64,000 bases of DNA, taken from Flavobacterium piscisymbiosum. GTDB taxonomy: Bacteria; Bacteroidota; Bacteroidia; Flavobacteriales; Flavobacteriaceae. Every line of letters begins with the position of its first letter. Position 1 is the stretch's first letter. The notes beneath the pieces were generated by a model. The model had not been told where the DNA came from. It ran no database searches and worked only from the letters and a program-made list of their open reading frames with translations. The translations under genes and the position numbers were made by a program. Location of the stretch: contig NZ_JAJJMM010000001.1 of NCBI RefSeq assembly GCF_020905295.1, forward strand, positions 1,922,001 through 1,986,000, in the 5' to 3' direction. This document shows, in pieces, positions 9,641-19,151 of the stretch.

Positions 9641-11332
9641 ATGAGTATGAAAGTAAACAAAATTGTAGTCTTGCAATTAATGATGTCAATGGTATTGATG
9701 TTGGGCACGGCTAGTTGTAGCAAAAAATCGAGTTCCAGTCAAGCTTCCAGAGCAACTGGTTGGGATGTAGATAGTCAGAATGGAACTGCTGCCAGAAATG
9801 CAGGAAAAAAACAACAGGCTGGTCCTGGTTTAGTTTTTGTTGAAGGAGGTACATTTACTATGGGTAAAGTACAAGATGATGTTATGCACGATTGGAATAA
9901 CACACCTACTCAACAGCACGTTCAGTCATTCTACATGGATGAAACAGAGGTTACCAATGGTATGTACTTAGAATACCTGGAGTGGTTAAAGAAAGTTTTC
10001 CCTCCAACAGAAGAAAATTACAAAAATATTTACGAAGGAGCATCTCCTGATACATTAGTATGGAGAAATCGTTTAGGATACAACGAAACGATGACTAATA
10101 ACTACTTGAGACATCCATCTTATGCAAACTACCCAGTAGTTGGTGTTAACTGGATTCAGGCTGTTGAGTTTGCTAAATGGAGAACTGACCGTGTAAACGA
10201 AGCAGTTTTAGAGAAAAATGGTTTCCTTCAAAAAGGTGCTAAAACAAACGATGTTACTGCTGATAATTCATTTAACACAGAGGCATACTTAATGTCTCCT
10301 AGTACTGCACGTGGTGGTAGCGAAGAGATTGTTTTAAAGAAAAATCCAAACGGAAGAAGACCTAAAGCAGGAAAAGATGGTGTAGTTCCAGAAGAAAAAA
10401 ATGTGTACGCACAACGTTCTTCAGGTATTATATTGCCAGAATACAGACTTCCTACAGAGGCAGAATGGGAATATGCGGCTGCAGCTGATGTTGGACAAAG
10501 AGAATACAATATATATAAAGGACAAAAGAAATATCCTTGGTCCGGAGATTATACACGTTCTAACAAACGTAAAAACAAAGGAGATCAATTGGCTAACTTT
10601 AAACAAGGAAACGGTGATTACGGTGGAATTGCAGGTTGGTCTGATGATGGTGCAGATATTACAAATGCTGTAAAAAGCTATGCGCCTAACGATTTTGGAT
10701 TATACGATATGGCTGGAAACGTAGCCGAATGGGTTGCCGATGTTTACAGACCTATTATTGATAATGAAGCGAATGATTTTAACTACTTTAGAGGAAATCA
10801 ATATGCTAAAAACAAAATTGGTAAAGATGGTAAAATTGAAATTATCACTAAAGATAATATTCAATACAAAACTTTAAGCAACGGTAAAAAAGTAGCTACA
10901 AACCTACCAGGAGAAATTGCTCAGGTTCCTGTTGATGAAAATGAAACTTACTTGAGACAAAATTTCAGTACAAGTGATAACATCAACTATAGAGATGGTG
11001 ATAAACAATCATCTAAATATTTTGACTTTGGTGATCCTGAGTCAGGAGCAAAAGCTGATCAGTCAATGTACAACTCTCCTAAGCATAATGTAACAACAGA
11101 CAGTTTAGGTCAAATGGTTAGAAAGTATGACAACTCTAGTAAACGTACTACATTAATCGATGATAACGTAAGAGTTTACAAAGGTGGTTCTTGGAGAGAC
11201 AGAGCATATTGGTTAGATCCTGCTCAAAGAAGATATTTCCCTCAGGATATGGCAACAGATTACATCGGATTTAGATGTGCTATGTCTAGAGTAGGTGCAA
11301 AAGCTGAAAAAAGAAAATCGCCTAGAAACTAA
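9641..11332 (+). CDS. gldJ: Gliding motility lipoprotein GldJ
   Basis: GldJ is required for gliding and for stability of GldK and the type IX secretion machinery. The 563-residue protein has a lipoprotein signal with Cys at residue 26 (MVLMLGTASC) followed by a serine/lysine-rich tether. The body is an SUMF1/formylglycine-generating-enzyme-like domain: VEGGTFTMGKVQ at the start, then FYMDETEVTNGMYLEYL, PVVGVNWIQAVEFAKW, LPTEAEWEYAA, DMAGNVAEWVAD and the closing GFRCAM. Members of this gliding family are not known formylglycine generators. The start codon chosen is the first ATG of a close pair (MSMKVNK); the second ATG at residue 3 is equally possible. It diverges from porU and is followed by a terminator, then murF. 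Confidence 0.93.
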   Translation: MSMKVNKIVVLQLMMSMVLMLGTASCSKKSSSSQASRATGWDVDSQNGTAARNAGKKQQAGPGLVFVEGGTFTMGKVQDDVMHDWNNTPTQQHVQSFYMDETEVTNGMYLEYLEWLKKVFPPTEENYKNIYEGASPDTLVWRNRLGYNETMTNNYLRHPSYANYPVVGVNWIQAVEFAKWRTDRVNEAVLEKNGFLQKGAKTNDVTADNSFNTEAYLMSPSTARGGSEEIVLKKNPNGRRPKAGKDGVVPEEKNVYAQRSSGIILPEYRLPTEAEWEYAAAADVGQREYNIYKGQKKYPWSGDYTRSNKRKNKGDQLANFKQGNGDYGGIAGWSDDGADITNAVKSYAPNDFGLYDMAGNVAEWVADVYRPIIDNEANDFNYFRGNQYAKNKIGKDGKIEIITKDNIQYKTLSNGKKVATNLPGEIAQVPVDENETYLRQNFSTSDNINYRDGDKQSSKYFDFGDPESGAKADQSMYNSPKHNVTTDSLGQMVRKYDNSSKRTTLIDDNVRVYKGGSWRDRAYWLDPAQRRYFPQDMATDYIGFRCAMSRVGAKAEKRKSPRN

Positions 11333-11352
11333 ATTCTAGAAAATTAAATAAA

Positions 11353-11407
11353 AAAAATTCCAAATTCCAACTGAATTATTCAGCTTTTGGAATTTGGAAT
11401 TTTTTTA
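11353..11407 (+). terminator. Terminator after gldJ, AATTCCAAATTCCAA family
   Basis: Arms AAATTCCAAATTCCAA (11355-11370) and TTGGAATTTGGAATTT (11387-11402) enclose a 16-nt loop and are followed by T residues. The same arms recur in other spacers of the window (52972-53026 and 59822-59875). Confidence 0.8.
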
Positions 11408-11440
11408 TGGCCTATTTTATAATATGTAAATATTTTTTAA

Positions 11441-12724
11441 ATGAATATTCAGGACATTCATAACTTGTTTTTGCAATGTAAATCGGTTTCAATTGATACA
11501 AGAAAAATTGAAAAAGATTCTATGTTTTTTGCTATCAAAGGCGAAAATTTTGATGCTAATACTTTTGCTGCAAAAGCACTGGAATTAGGAGCTTTGTTTG
11601 TTGTTGTTGACAATGCTTCGTATGTTATTGATCAAAGAACAATTCTTGTCGAAAACAGCTTAGAAACCTTGCAGGAACTGGCAAAATTTCACCGCGCTTA
11701 TCTCAAATTGCCTATAATAGCATTAACAGGGAGTAATGGTAAAACGACAACTAAAGAATTGATTAATGTTGTTATTGCTAAGAAATACAAAACCAAAGCG
11801 ACAGTCGGGAATTTAAACAATCATATTGGTGTTCCTTTGACTTTGCTGTCTTTCGCAAAAGAAACCGAAATTGGTATTGTTGAAATGGGAGCAAACCATA
11901 AAAAAGAAATTGAATTTTTATGCGAAATCGCCCAGCCGGACTATGGTTATATTACCAATTTTGGGAAAGCGCATCTTGAGGGTTTTGGTGGAGTTCAAGG
12001 TGTAATTGAAGGTAAGAGTGAAATGTATCAATATCTTGCGAAAAACGATAAATTGGTTTTTGTGAATCTTGAAGATCCTATCCAGATCGAAAAATCTGCG
12101 GGAATAAAATCATTTACTTTTGGAAATAATGCCGCTGCTGATTTAAAAATTAAAAGCATCAAAGCCAATCCTTTTGTAGTCATAGATTATGATAATTTTA
12201 GTGTAGAGTCGCATTTAATTGGGCTTTACAATGCTAATAATATCAATGCGGCAGTTGCTATAGGTAATTATTTTAAAGTAGAAGATCAGGATATAAAACA
12301 AGCTATAGAAACTTATATACCGGAGAATAATAGATCACAATTATTAAGAATTGGTTCTAATCAGATAATTCTTGATGCTTATAATGCTAATCCTAGTAGT
12401 ATGGCAGTTGCAATAACTAATTTTTTACAACTCGAAAATCAAAATAAAGTAATGATTTTGGGTGATATGTTTGAGTTGGGAGATGAGAGTCAGCAAGAAC
12501 ATAAATTACTTGTAGATTCGTTATTAGATCAGGATAAATTTATTTGTTACCTGATTGGTAAATCATTTTATGAAAACAAGGTAGCTAAAGATAATATTCA
12601 GTTTTTTGAGACTTTTGATGATTTTGTAGAGCATCTTAAAACAATGCATTTTGATGAAAATACGATTCTCGTAAAAGGATCCAGAGGAATGGCATTAGAA
12701 CGCACACTAGAATATATTAAATAA
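11441..12724 (+). CDS. murF: UDP-N-acetylmuramoyl-tripeptide--D-alanyl-D-alanine ligase
   Basis: MurF is a cytoplasmic ATP-dependent Mur ligase that adds D-Ala-D-Ala to UDP-MurNAc-tripeptide, the last soluble precursor step of peptidoglycan. The 427-residue protein has the three Mur-ligase domains: an N-terminal UDP-binding domain (SIDTRKIEKDSMFFAIKGE), the central ATPase with P-loop GSNGKTTTKE (about residue 99) and NNHIGVPLTLL, and the C-terminal domain containing LDAYNANPSSM and ILGDMFELGD. It follows gldJ by 108 bp, separated by a terminator, so it is probably a separate transcript. The gene ends in a strong terminator shared with the convergent regulator. Confidence 0.95.
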   Translation: MNIQDIHNLFLQCKSVSIDTRKIEKDSMFFAIKGENFDANTFAAKALELGALFVVVDNASYVIDQRTILVENSLETLQELAKFHRAYLKLPIIALTGSNGKTTTKELINVVIAKKYKTKATVGNLNNHIGVPLTLLSFAKETEIGIVEMGANHKKEIEFLCEIAQPDYGYITNFGKAHLEGFGGVQGVIEGKSEMYQYLAKNDKLVFVNLEDPIQIEKSAGIKSFTFGNNAAADLKIKSIKANPFVVIDYDNFSVESHLIGLYNANNINAAVAIGNYFKVEDQDIKQAIETYIPENNRSQLLRIGSNQIILDAYNANPSSMAVAITNFLQLENQNKVMILGDMFELGDESQQEHKLLVDSLLDQDKFICYLIGKSFYENKVAKDNIQFFETFDDFVEHLKTMHFDENTILVKGSRGMALERTLEYIK

Positions 12725-12730
12725 AAAAAA

Positions 12731-12760
12731 CCATCAGTTTGCGACTGATGGCTTTTTTTT
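12731..12760. terminator. Terminator between murF and the convergent regulator gene
   Basis: The stem CCATCAGT/ACTGATGG with a 5-nt loop has A residues on the left and a run of eight T on the right. It overlaps the stop of the leftward gene by a few bases and could work in both directions. Confidence 0.85.
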
Positions 12761-15629
12761 AGATACTCATTAAAAAACCAATTAGGTTTTCTTTTTTATT
12801 TAAACCAAGTTTTTTTCTTAACCTGTATCGGGCTAACTCAACTCCTCCCGTTGAAATATTCATGATCTCGGCTATTTCTTTTGTCGACATATTCATTAAT
12901 AAATAAGTAGATAAATCGAGTTCTCGTGGCGAAATTGTTGGGTATTTCTCTTTTAATCTTTTCAAGAATTCAAAATGAACGTTTTTGATATGCTTTTCGA
13001 GATCTTTCCAGCTTTTGTCTGTGTTTACTTCTTTTACAATGCTTTTATTCAATTTACTCACTTGAAATTTTGTTGAATCGTCAAGTGCGTCAACATCAAT
13101 TTCTTTTAGTTTGTGAATGATTCCGTTTAGTATTTTGTTTTTCTTTACTACTTGCAAGGAATTGTTTACCAGTTCTTTGTCTTTTGCTAAAATCTTGATC
13201 TGAAGTTTGTCACTTTTAAGTTTTTCGATTTCTTTTTCAAGATCAAATTGTTCCTGTCTTATTTTTGATTCTTTTTCAAGATACAGTCTTCGTTGTTCGA
13301 TAGTTTCGTAGTATTTATTTTTACGAATTTTCATTTTAACCCTGCTTGAAATTAAGTAGACAGCTATTATGATAAATATAAAATAAAACATAAAAGCTAA
13401 AAAGTGTCTGTACCATGGAGGAGAAACTATAAAAGAAAGTATTGCAGGTTCAGATTGAATTCCGTAACTGTTTCTGACTTTTACCTTCATTTTATATTCA
13501 CCTTCTCTTAAATTGGTGTATTCCTTAATAGAAATGGTAGACCAGTTACTCCATTTTTCGTCGAATGGTTCTAACTGATAAGAGAATTGTACATTCTCGA
13601 GATTTTCATAGGTAGGAGATGAAAACGTAAAGCGTACATGATTGGAAGAGTAGGGTATGCGAATGTTTTCTGTTTTACTTTGATTGTTCCCCAGAACGAT
13701 TGTGTCTCCCGGAAATGAAAAGCTTCTAATGAATGCTTTGGGTTTGGTTACAAAGTTGTTTAAGAGTTCAGAGTCGTAATGTGCCAGCCCGTCCGTTAAT
13801 CCGATGAAAATATTTTTTGAATCGATTGTGTTTACTGATAAATAACTATTTACCAAATTACCGGTTAAGTTAGAGAACGGCGCAACAACATTTTTATAAT
13901 GATGGTTTTCTTTCATTAATACTCCTAAAGATTCATCAAATGCATACCATAAATTTGATTGTGAATCTTCGCTTAGGGCATTTATTACTGGAATATTTTT
14001 GAATAATTCCGACAGTTTTTTGTCTTCATAAAACAAATCCTGTTCTTTTGAGAATTTGTAAAAATGATTATTAGTCTGGAAATAAATTTTGCTGTCGATT
14101 TTTTGAAGGCTGCCAATGTTTTTGTATTTCGGTGTTAATTGGTTTATCTTTTTGATGGAGATAAATCTTGTCAAATCATTACTTAGTTGCATCTTATAGA
14201 TAGATTCATCCTTTTTTAGCCATAAATAAGATTCATCGAGCTCAAAACTATTAGATGATTTGTCAAAACCTAAGATTTGATTTTTAAATACCAATCCATT
14301 TCCTGTTTTTTGAAAAATAGCAAATCCGTCGTAATTAGAACCAATAAAAAAGCCCGGATGATTTGGCATGCTTTTAAAACCAAAGTATCCTTTAGAATCT
14401 ATGATACGTGTCACTTTTCCGCCTTGTATAGATAATGCCCCTCTGTTGTTAGAGCAAATAAGTTCATTGTCGATTACCTGAACATTCCATGATTGTGCAG
14501 TGGTTCCTTCAACAAGTTTAAAAACATCTTCCTTAAAACGATTGTTCCAGACGTGGTAAAAAACACCTTGATTTGTTGCTACGTAAAGATTGCCCTGATG
14601 AATTGCAGACGCGTATACGGTACTAATATCATAACTAAATCCGAAGTAGGTAAATGGAGAGCTTTCGTTTAAATATGCTATACCATTATCCAGTCCCAGC
14701 CACAAATTGTTTTTATTGTCTATGAAAGAAGTTAGGACGGTGTTGTTTTGCAGTCCTTTTTTTCGGTTTACATGCTGAATGATTTTTCCATTAAAATCGC
14801 AAATGACAACGCCATCCAGTACTGAGTTTAAAACAATAAAGTTTTTGTTTATTGTAACACCTCCTAATGAGTTGTTTTTTTTGACGAAATTATTTGCCTC
14901 AGTTTCCCAGGGCTTAATGGTATTATTTTCATAGGTGAATAATCCTTTTTCTAATGTAATTATAAGGATTTTGTCTTTTGCTAAAGCATACATTCCCCAT
15001 ATCTCGGTATTGTTTAGGACGCTGGTGTTGGGTAAAGTGTATAGCTTACCATTTCGATATTCTAGGATTCCTTTTTCGACATCCTGAAAATAAAGTTTAT
15101 TATTTACTACAAATGAAAATTGAAATCTTTTAGGAGCTTTTAAGATCGATAGTTTTCCGTTTTTTAAGATATAAGCCCTTGCGAAAGATTGAAAAATAGT
15201 CTCATTGTTTAAAGAATGGATTTTCCAGATAAAATCGATGATTTTGATTTTGTTCTTATCTACCTTTTTAGACAGAGAAGTGTATTCTAGTTTTCCTTTA
15301 TTATCAGGTTTAAAAAAACCAAATTCATTATATCCTCCAACAAAGATTTTTCCTGAGTTATCAATCTTTAAACATCGTACAGAAGTTAAATTAGGTAAAG
15401 GATATTTTCGCCAGGAAGATCCGTCGAATTGTAATAGCCCGTTATTATTTGCAAAATATAGGTTTCCGTTTTTATCCTGGCCAATATTCCAGTTTTGTGT
15501 TCCTCCTTTATATTCGTTTCGTTTGTAATTTCTTACGTCTGGAAGGCCAATGTTTTTTACCTGTCCGAAAAATGTAATTGTGAATAATGTAAAAAAAGTA
15601 ATAATAAAATATGATTTTATCAATTTCAT
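12759..15629 (-). CDS. Membrane-anchored Y_Y_Y/LuxR-type regulator of the glucan locus
   Basis: This 956-residue protein has a signal or anchor segment, then a periplasmic beta-propeller of the two-component-regulator-propeller kind (many NGxxxFDGSSWxxY-like repeats across about 45-640). A Y_Y_Y (triple tyrosine) domain follows near 660-730, and one transmembrane helix near 735-757 (FLAFMFYFIFIIIAVYLISS). A coiled coil and a cytoplasmic LuxR/GerE helix-turn-helix end the chain (SPRELDLSTYLLMNMSTKEIAEIMNIS). There is no histidine kinase or receiver domain, so the sensor is joined directly to the DNA-binding domain, formally like SusR. It diverges from susC with a 345-bp spacer. I infer that it binds an oligosaccharide in the periplasm and activates the susC-led genes. 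Confidence 0.85.
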   Translation of the reverse strand: MKLIKSYFIITFFTLFTITFFGQVKNIGLPDVRNYKRNEYKGGTQNWNIGQDKNGNLYFANNNGLLQFDGSSWRKYPLPNLTSVRCLKIDNSGKIFVGGYNEFGFFKPDNKGKLEYTSLSKKVDKNKIKIIDFIWKIHSLNNETIFQSFARAYILKNGKLSILKAPKRFQFSFVVNNKLYFQDVEKGILEYRNGKLYTLPNTSVLNNTEIWGMYALAKDKILIITLEKGLFTYENNTIKPWETEANNFVKKNNSLGGVTINKNFIVLNSVLDGVVICDFNGKIIQHVNRKKGLQNNTVLTSFIDNKNNLWLGLDNGIAYLNESSPFTYFGFSYDISTVYASAIHQGNLYVATNQGVFYHVWNNRFKEDVFKLVEGTTAQSWNVQVIDNELICSNNRGALSIQGGKVTRIIDSKGYFGFKSMPNHPGFFIGSNYDGFAIFQKTGNGLVFKNQILGFDKSSNSFELDESYLWLKKDESIYKMQLSNDLTRFISIKKINQLTPKYKNIGSLQKIDSKIYFQTNNHFYKFSKEQDLFYEDKKLSELFKNIPVINALSEDSQSNLWYAFDESLGVLMKENHHYKNVVAPFSNLTGNLVNSYLSVNTIDSKNIFIGLTDGLAHYDSELLNNFVTKPKAFIRSFSFPGDTIVLGNNQSKTENIRIPYSSNHVRFTFSSPTYENLENVQFSYQLEPFDEKWSNWSTISIKEYTNLREGEYKMKVKVRNSYGIQSEPAILSFIVSPPWYRHFLAFMFYFIFIIIAVYLISSRVKMKIRKNKYYETIEQRRLYLEKESKIRQEQFDLEKEIEKLKSDKLQIKILAKDKELVNNSLQVVKKNKILNGIIHKLKEIDVDALDDSTKFQVSKLNKSIVKEVNTDKSWKDLEKHIKNVHFEFLKRLKEKYPTISPRELDLSTYLLMNMSTKEIAEIMNISTGGVELARYRLRKKLGLNKKENLIGFLMSI

Positions 15630-15974
15630 AAATTTTTCCGTTTTTTTAAATTCTTAGTGGTTAAGTGTTTGTTTTTTAGTTATTTGGGTTTGTTTTTTCT
15701 CTACTATCACGATGTAGAAGAGCGTTTTTTTTATAAAAATAAGCATTCTTATATTAGTGTAGTGTTTATTTTTATAATTAACATTTTGATAACATCATAA
15801 AATTAATTATTAAATATTTGTAAATCAATATGTTAAATTAAAAATGATGTGTTTTTGTAATGTATTAAAATTTAGTTTGATGTGTTTTTGTAGTGAAATT
15901 TAGTTGCTGATAGTAAAAAATTAACATTATTATTGCATCAAATTACTAATTAATTAACCAAAATTTTTAGAAAA
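15630..15974. promoter_or_regulatory. Divergent regulatory region between regulator and susC
   Basis: The 345-bp AT-rich spacer holds no gene. It should contain the promoters of both divergent units. The only clear structure is a tandem duplication at 15845-15905; no convincing TAnnTTTG box was found for susC. Confidence 0.6.
15845..15905. promoter_or_regulatory. Tandem direct repeat upstream of susC, candidate operator
   Basis: TGATGTGTTTTTGTAATG (15845-15862) recurs as TGATGTGTTTTTGTAGTG (15878-15895), one mismatch in 18 with a 33-bp period. Each copy is followed by AAATTTAGTT. Thirty-three base pairs is about three helical turns, as expected for two regulator dimers bound to one face. The repeats end about 70 bp before the susC start codon. 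The function is inferred. Confidence 0.5.
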
Positions 15975-18900
15975 ATGAAATTAACAAAATTACTTATTTT
16001 TTGTGTTTCGTCTTTGTTATTCTCGGTTATAGCTGTGGCCCAGGATGTCACAGTAAGTGGAATAATAAATGATGAAAGTGGAATGCCAGTTCCAGGTGCA
16101 ACAATCCTATTAAAAGGTACTACAAAGTCAACTGCATCCGATTTTGATGGAAAATTCCAACTGCAAGTTCCTTCAAATGGTGTTTTGACGGTTACTTTTA
16201 TAGGTTATGCTACAGTTACTGAAGCTATAAACGGAAGAACAAAATTGTCGATTCAATTAAAACCGGAATCACAATCACTAAATGAGGTTGTTGTTGTTGG
16301 ATATGGTACTCAAAAGAAAACGGTTGTTACAGGAGCTATTTCTAAGGTAAGAGCTCAGGATATCGAAAACTTACCAATAACAAGAATTGAGCAAACATTG
16401 CAAGGAAGGGTTTCTGGAGTTACAGTTGCAGCAAGTTCAGGGCAACCAGGAGCTTCATCCACCATTCGTGTGCGTGGTATAACTACATTAGGAAACAATG
16501 ATCCGTTATGGGTAGTAGATGGTGTAGTGGTTGATGCAGGAGGAATAGGTTACTTAAACCAGTCTGATATCGCATCTATGGAGGTGTTAAAAGATGCCGC
16601 TTCTCAAGCGATTTATGGTGCAAGAGCAGCAGCAGGGGTAATTATTGTTACTACCAAAAAAGGAAAATCAGGTAAAATGAGCGTGAGCTATAATGGTTAT
16701 ACTGGTTTTTCTGGCCCGGCAAGAAAATTAGATCTTTTAAATGCAACTCAATATGCAGCTTTACAAAATGAAAAGTATGCAAACGGATATGTTAAGAAAA
16801 ATGCAACAGATACTTTCGCATTGCCGTTTAATACCCCAAGTTCATATGGAACAGGTACAAATTGGCAATCAGAGATTTTCAATGACAGTGCAGCACGTAT
16901 TGGTCAAGAATTAAGTTTATCAGGAGGAAATGATGTATCTACTTTTTATGTGTCTTTCGGTCTTTTGGATCAGGAAGGTATTGTGACAACAGATATTTCT
17001 CATTACAACAGAAAAAACATTCGTTTAAACTCTACTCATAAAATAACTAAGTGGATGACTTTTGGTCAGACTTTAGGTTTTTCGAGAGAGAAAACAGTAG
17101 GATTAGGAAATACAAACAGCGAATTTGGAGGACCATTAAGTTCTGCAATCAACTTAGATCCAATTACTCCTGCTATTGTGACCGATGCTAATATGGCTTC
17201 AAATCCACCTTATTCAGTAGGTATTGATGGTCGTGGTAAAGGAATTTTAAGAGATGCTAACGGTAATCCTTATGGAGTTTCGACTATTGTGACTCAGGAA
17301 ATGTCTAATCCATTAGCTTATACACAAACAAGATTAGGAAATTACAACTGGGCAGATAACTTCGTTGGAAATGCTTACTTAGAAATTGAGCCAATAAAAG
17401 GACTAAAATTCAGAACTACTGTAGGAGGTAAATTAGCATATTGGGGTTTTGAAAACTTCACACCGGTTGCTTATTTAAACTCAACAAATATTACACAATT
17501 AAACAATCTTTCAAGAAATACAAACCAAGGTTTTGGATGGAATATTGAAAATGTTGCTTCTTATACAAAAAGTATAGGTGATCATAATTTTAGCGTTTTA
17601 GTAGGTCAGGGAGCGTATGTAGACAATAGAAATAGTGGTACTACAATTACTTATACTAATTTGCCAGTGGACAGTTATAAAGATGCATCTTTTAATTTTG
17701 ACCTTCCAAAAGATCAAATAAATGCTACAGCAACTACAGGAAATGAGCACAGAGTAACTTCATTATTCTCAAGATTGACTTATGATTTTAAAGAAAAATA
17801 CTTATTAACAGGTATTATTCGTAGAGATGGATCTTCAAGATTTGGATCAAACAATAAATACGGGACATTCCCTTCGTTCTCATTAGGATGGGTACCTTCA
17901 AAAGAAGCATTTTGGATTGAGAATAAAGTAGTAAACCAATTAAAGTTCAGAGGAGGTTACGGTGTAACTGGTAATGATAATATTGGAGATTTCAAATATT
18001 TGGCAACTGTTGGAGACGGTCGTAACTATACAATTGGTACGTCTGGATCTGTAACTATTGGTAATAGCCCTAATGCACCTTCAAATCCAGATTTAAAATG
18101 GGAAGAAACAAGCCAAACCAATATTGGTTTTGATGCAACTATTTTTTCTGATTTCAATTTATCTTTTGACTGGTACGTTAAGAAAACTACAGGAATTCTA
18201 CAAGAAATCGTATTGCCAGGTTATGTTGGTTCAGGAAATCCTACCGGAAACGTTGCTGATATGCAAAATAAAGGTATCGATTTAGAATTAGGATGGCGCA
18301 AAAAATTAGGACAAGTAAACATTGGTTTAAGCGGAAACGTATCTTATTTGAAAAACGAAGTAACGTTTTTAGGACGCGGCGTTAATTTCCTTTCAACAGG
18401 AGAACAATTTAAAGCAATGACTTATGACATTACAAGAACGCAAGTAGGACAACCTTATGGATCTTTCTACGGATTTAAAACTGCAGGTATTTTCCAAAAT
18501 CAAAATGAAATCAACGCTTATAAAAATGCTTCAGGAGGATTAATCCAGCCAGGTGCTAAACCAGGAGATTTCCGTTGGACAGACATAAATGGAGATGGTC
18601 AGATTAATTCAGATGACAGAACATATCTTGGTAGCCCAATACCAAAATATACTTTTGGATTTACAGTTAATTTAGATTACAAAAACTTCGATTTAATGAT
18701 TTTTACTCAGGGAGCGGCAGGAAACAAAATCTTCCAGGGGTTACGTAGATTAGATATCGATAACTCTAACTACCAGACTAAAGCTTTAGGCCGCTGGACA
18801 GGAGAAGGTACATCTAATACTTATCCAAGATTAACATCTGATGATACAAACAAAAACTTTAATAATCCTTCTGATTTCTATCTTGAAAAAGGAGATTACG

Positions 18901-19136
18901 TAAGAATTAAAACAATTCAGCTTGGATATTCATTGCCAACTAAAACAATTAGTCAAATAGGTTTAGATAAAACAAGAGTGTATTTAACAGGAGAGAATTT
19001 ATTCACTTTTACTAAATATACCGGATATGATCCTGAAATTGGAGCGAGTAGTAACACAGGAAATGTAATGGGTATAGACAGAGGTATTTATCCTCAGGCT
19101 AGAACTTTCATGTTGGGAGTTAATTTACAATTTTAA
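15975..19136 (+). CDS. SusC-type TonB-dependent outer-membrane transporter
   Basis: The 1053-residue glycan importer is expected to form a lidded outer-membrane channel with the SusD-like protein encoded 15 bp downstream. It has a signal peptide (to about residue 22) and a CarboxypepD-reg-like domain (VSGIINDESGMPVPGATILL). The TonB-box/SusC signature LNEVVVVGYGTQKK follows, then a plug domain (VRGITTLGNNDPLWVVDGVV, MEVLKDAASQAIYGARAAAG). A 22-strand-type barrel ends in the aromatic motif MLGVNLQF. The substrate is not readable from this protein, but the enzymes downstream point to beta-1,6-glucan oligosaccharides. It is the first gene of the rightward locus. Confidence 0.93.
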   Translation: MKLTKLLIFCVSSLLFSVIAVAQDVTVSGIINDESGMPVPGATILLKGTTKSTASDFDGKFQLQVPSNGVLTVTFIGYATVTEAINGRTKLSIQLKPESQSLNEVVVVGYGTQKKTVVTGAISKVRAQDIENLPITRIEQTLQGRVSGVTVAASSGQPGASSTIRVRGITTLGNNDPLWVVDGVVVDAGGIGYLNQSDIASMEVLKDAASQAIYGARAAAGVIIVTTKKGKSGKMSVSYNGYTGFSGPARKLDLLNATQYAALQNEKYANGYVKKNATDTFALPFNTPSSYGTGTNWQSEIFNDSAARIGQELSLSGGNDVSTFYVSFGLLDQEGIVTTDISHYNRKNIRLNSTHKITKWMTFGQTLGFSREKTVGLGNTNSEFGGPLSSAINLDPITPAIVTDANMASNPPYSVGIDGRGKGILRDANGNPYGVSTIVTQEMSNPLAYTQTRLGNYNWADNFVGNAYLEIEPIKGLKFRTTVGGKLAYWGFENFTPVAYLNSTNITQLNNLSRNTNQGFGWNIENVASYTKSIGDHNFSVLVGQGAYVDNRNSGTTITYTNLPVDSYKDASFNFDLPKDQINATATTGNEHRVTSLFSRLTYDFKEKYLLTGIIRRDGSSRFGSNNKYGTFPSFSLGWVPSKEAFWIENKVVNQLKFRGGYGVTGNDNIGDFKYLATVGDGRNYTIGTSGSVTIGNSPNAPSNPDLKWEETSQTNIGFDATIFSDFNLSFDWYVKKTTGILQEIVLPGYVGSGNPTGNVADMQNKGIDLELGWRKKLGQVNIGLSGNVSYLKNEVTFLGRGVNFLSTGEQFKAMTYDITRTQVGQPYGSFYGFKTAGIFQNQNEINAYKNASGGLIQPGAKPGDFRWTDINGDGQINSDDRTYLGSPIPKYTFGFTVNLDYKNFDLMIFTQGAAGNKIFQGLRRLDIDNSNYQTKALGRWTGEGTSNTYPRLTSDDTNKNFNNPSDFYLEKGDYVRIKTIQLGYSLPTKTISQIGLDKTRVYLTGENLFTFTKYTGYDPEIGASSNTGNVMGIDRGIYPQARTFMLGVNLQF

Positions 19137-19151
19137 TAAAAAACAAGAATC

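Noticed and set aside
10228..10673. Several ORFs overlapping gldJ
   Set aside because: Shadows on other frames of a strongly supported gene.
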